Below are positions 13,965 through 14,070 of a DNA stretch of 14,070 nt, piece after piece. A program made the translations under genes and the position numbers. The DNA lies in the NCBI GenBank assembly GCA_017883345.1, contig JADGNT010000033.1, forward strand, positions 1 to 14,070. The letters run 5' to 3'. Source of the stretch: Candidatus Solibacter sp. GTDB lineage: Bacteria; Acidobacteriota; Terriglobia; Bryobacterales; Bryobacteraceae. Within the stretch, counting starts at the first letter, position 1. The number at the start of each line of letters is the position of its first letter. The notes beneath the pieces were generated by a model. The model had not been told where the DNA came from. It was given only the letters and a program-made list of their open reading frames with translations, and did not search any database.

Positions 13965-14070
13965 CTGGGTCGGAGTTATCGAAACGAAGAGTGAAAATCG
14001 GCCTGACTACAATCTACTTGGAGGGCAGGGAGACTTTGAGCGCATCGAGAATGCGCTGCTGCTGTTGGTC
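13936..14070. mobile_element. Probable insertion-sequence end interrupting the regulator-like gene
   Basis: The regulator's conserved reading ends around GCTTTCGATCA, and the following DNA (GGGGTCAGTTTTGGCGGTAA onward) has a different, AT-richer texture with no continuation of the domain. The GGTCAGTTTTGGCGG style resembles terminal repeats of insertion sequences, and a transposase-like tail reads inward on the minus strand. The element runs off the window, so its other end, target duplication and family cannot be seen. Confidence 0.4.
14014..14070 (-). CDS. Partial reading frame, possible transposase C-terminus
   Basis: The minus strand encodes DQQQQRILDALKVSLPSK followed by TAG at 14014-14016. 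Only 18 residues lie in the window. The sequence is helical and reads like the C-terminal end of a transposase, ending about 80 bases from the presumed element boundary. The complementary plus-strand frame is also open (DYNLLGGQGDFERIENALLL), so the strand assignment is uncertain. Confidence 0.3.
   Translation of the reverse strand, partial: DQQQQRILDALKVSLPSK

Noticed and set aside
13966..14070. Plus-strand reading DWVGVIETKSENRPDYN and onward as a continuation of the regulator or a new gene
   Set aside because: It is attractive as protein, but it begins after stops, is out of frame with the regulator and does not resemble the expected C-terminal domain. The minus-strand transposase tail fits the junction better. 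Not fully excluded.

Overview
The window is GC-rich, densely packed bacterial DNA. I infer a member of Acidobacteriota, close to the Bryobacterales/Solibacter group. The reasons are a Tat-exported Gfo/Idh/MocA oxidoreductase paired with a TIM-barrel sugar isomerase/epimerase, both carrying long Gly/Pro/Ala-rich inserts, and a single-pass membrane protein whose N-terminal domain is of a kind I know from that phylum. This is inference from protein style only.

Left part (1-5470). At 89-664 (minus) is a secreted protein that stops just after a motif typical of the start of DUF900-type hydrolase domains, so it looks truncated. From about 5430 down to 945 (minus) runs a compact five-gene operon: a lyase of the isocitrate lyase/PEP mutase superfamily, the large and small subunits of an aconitase-superfamily hydro-lyase (archaeal-type LeuC/LeuD), an isocitrate/isopropylmalate dehydrogenase-like enzyme, and a DUF302 protein. 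Junctions are a 16-base gap, two 19-base overlaps, and a Shine-Dalgarno sequence lying across a stop codon. The three enzymes form a lyase / isomerase / decarboxylating dehydrogenase set for a 2-hydroxy di- or tricarboxylic acid. The dehydrogenase pocket and the small-subunit specificity loop do not match the textbook versions, so the substrate may be unusual. This is the best candidate for an undescribed system here. The small subunit also contains an apparent in-frame palindromic insertion.

Middle (5470-9460). A Mut7-C RNase-like protein with a ubiquitin-like N-terminus (minus) is divergent from a YbhB/YbcL-type PEBP protein (plus). Next come a small frameshifted gene of unknown function (minus), a secreted esterase-fold protein that has lost its nucleophile serine (minus), and ribose-5-phosphate isomerase B (plus).

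Right part (9450-14070). A DUF433/DUF5615 pair, probably a toxin-antitoxin module, lies on the minus strand. Upstream of it is a two-gene exported sugar oxidoreductase/isomerase operon (minus). A short region with an inverted repeat and a good -10 element separates this operon from a divergent membrane-anchored regulator-like gene (plus). That gene is broken twice: by a one-base frameshift and by an apparent mobile-element junction near 13936. The last 130 bases look like the end of an insertion sequence with a transposase tail on the minus strand.
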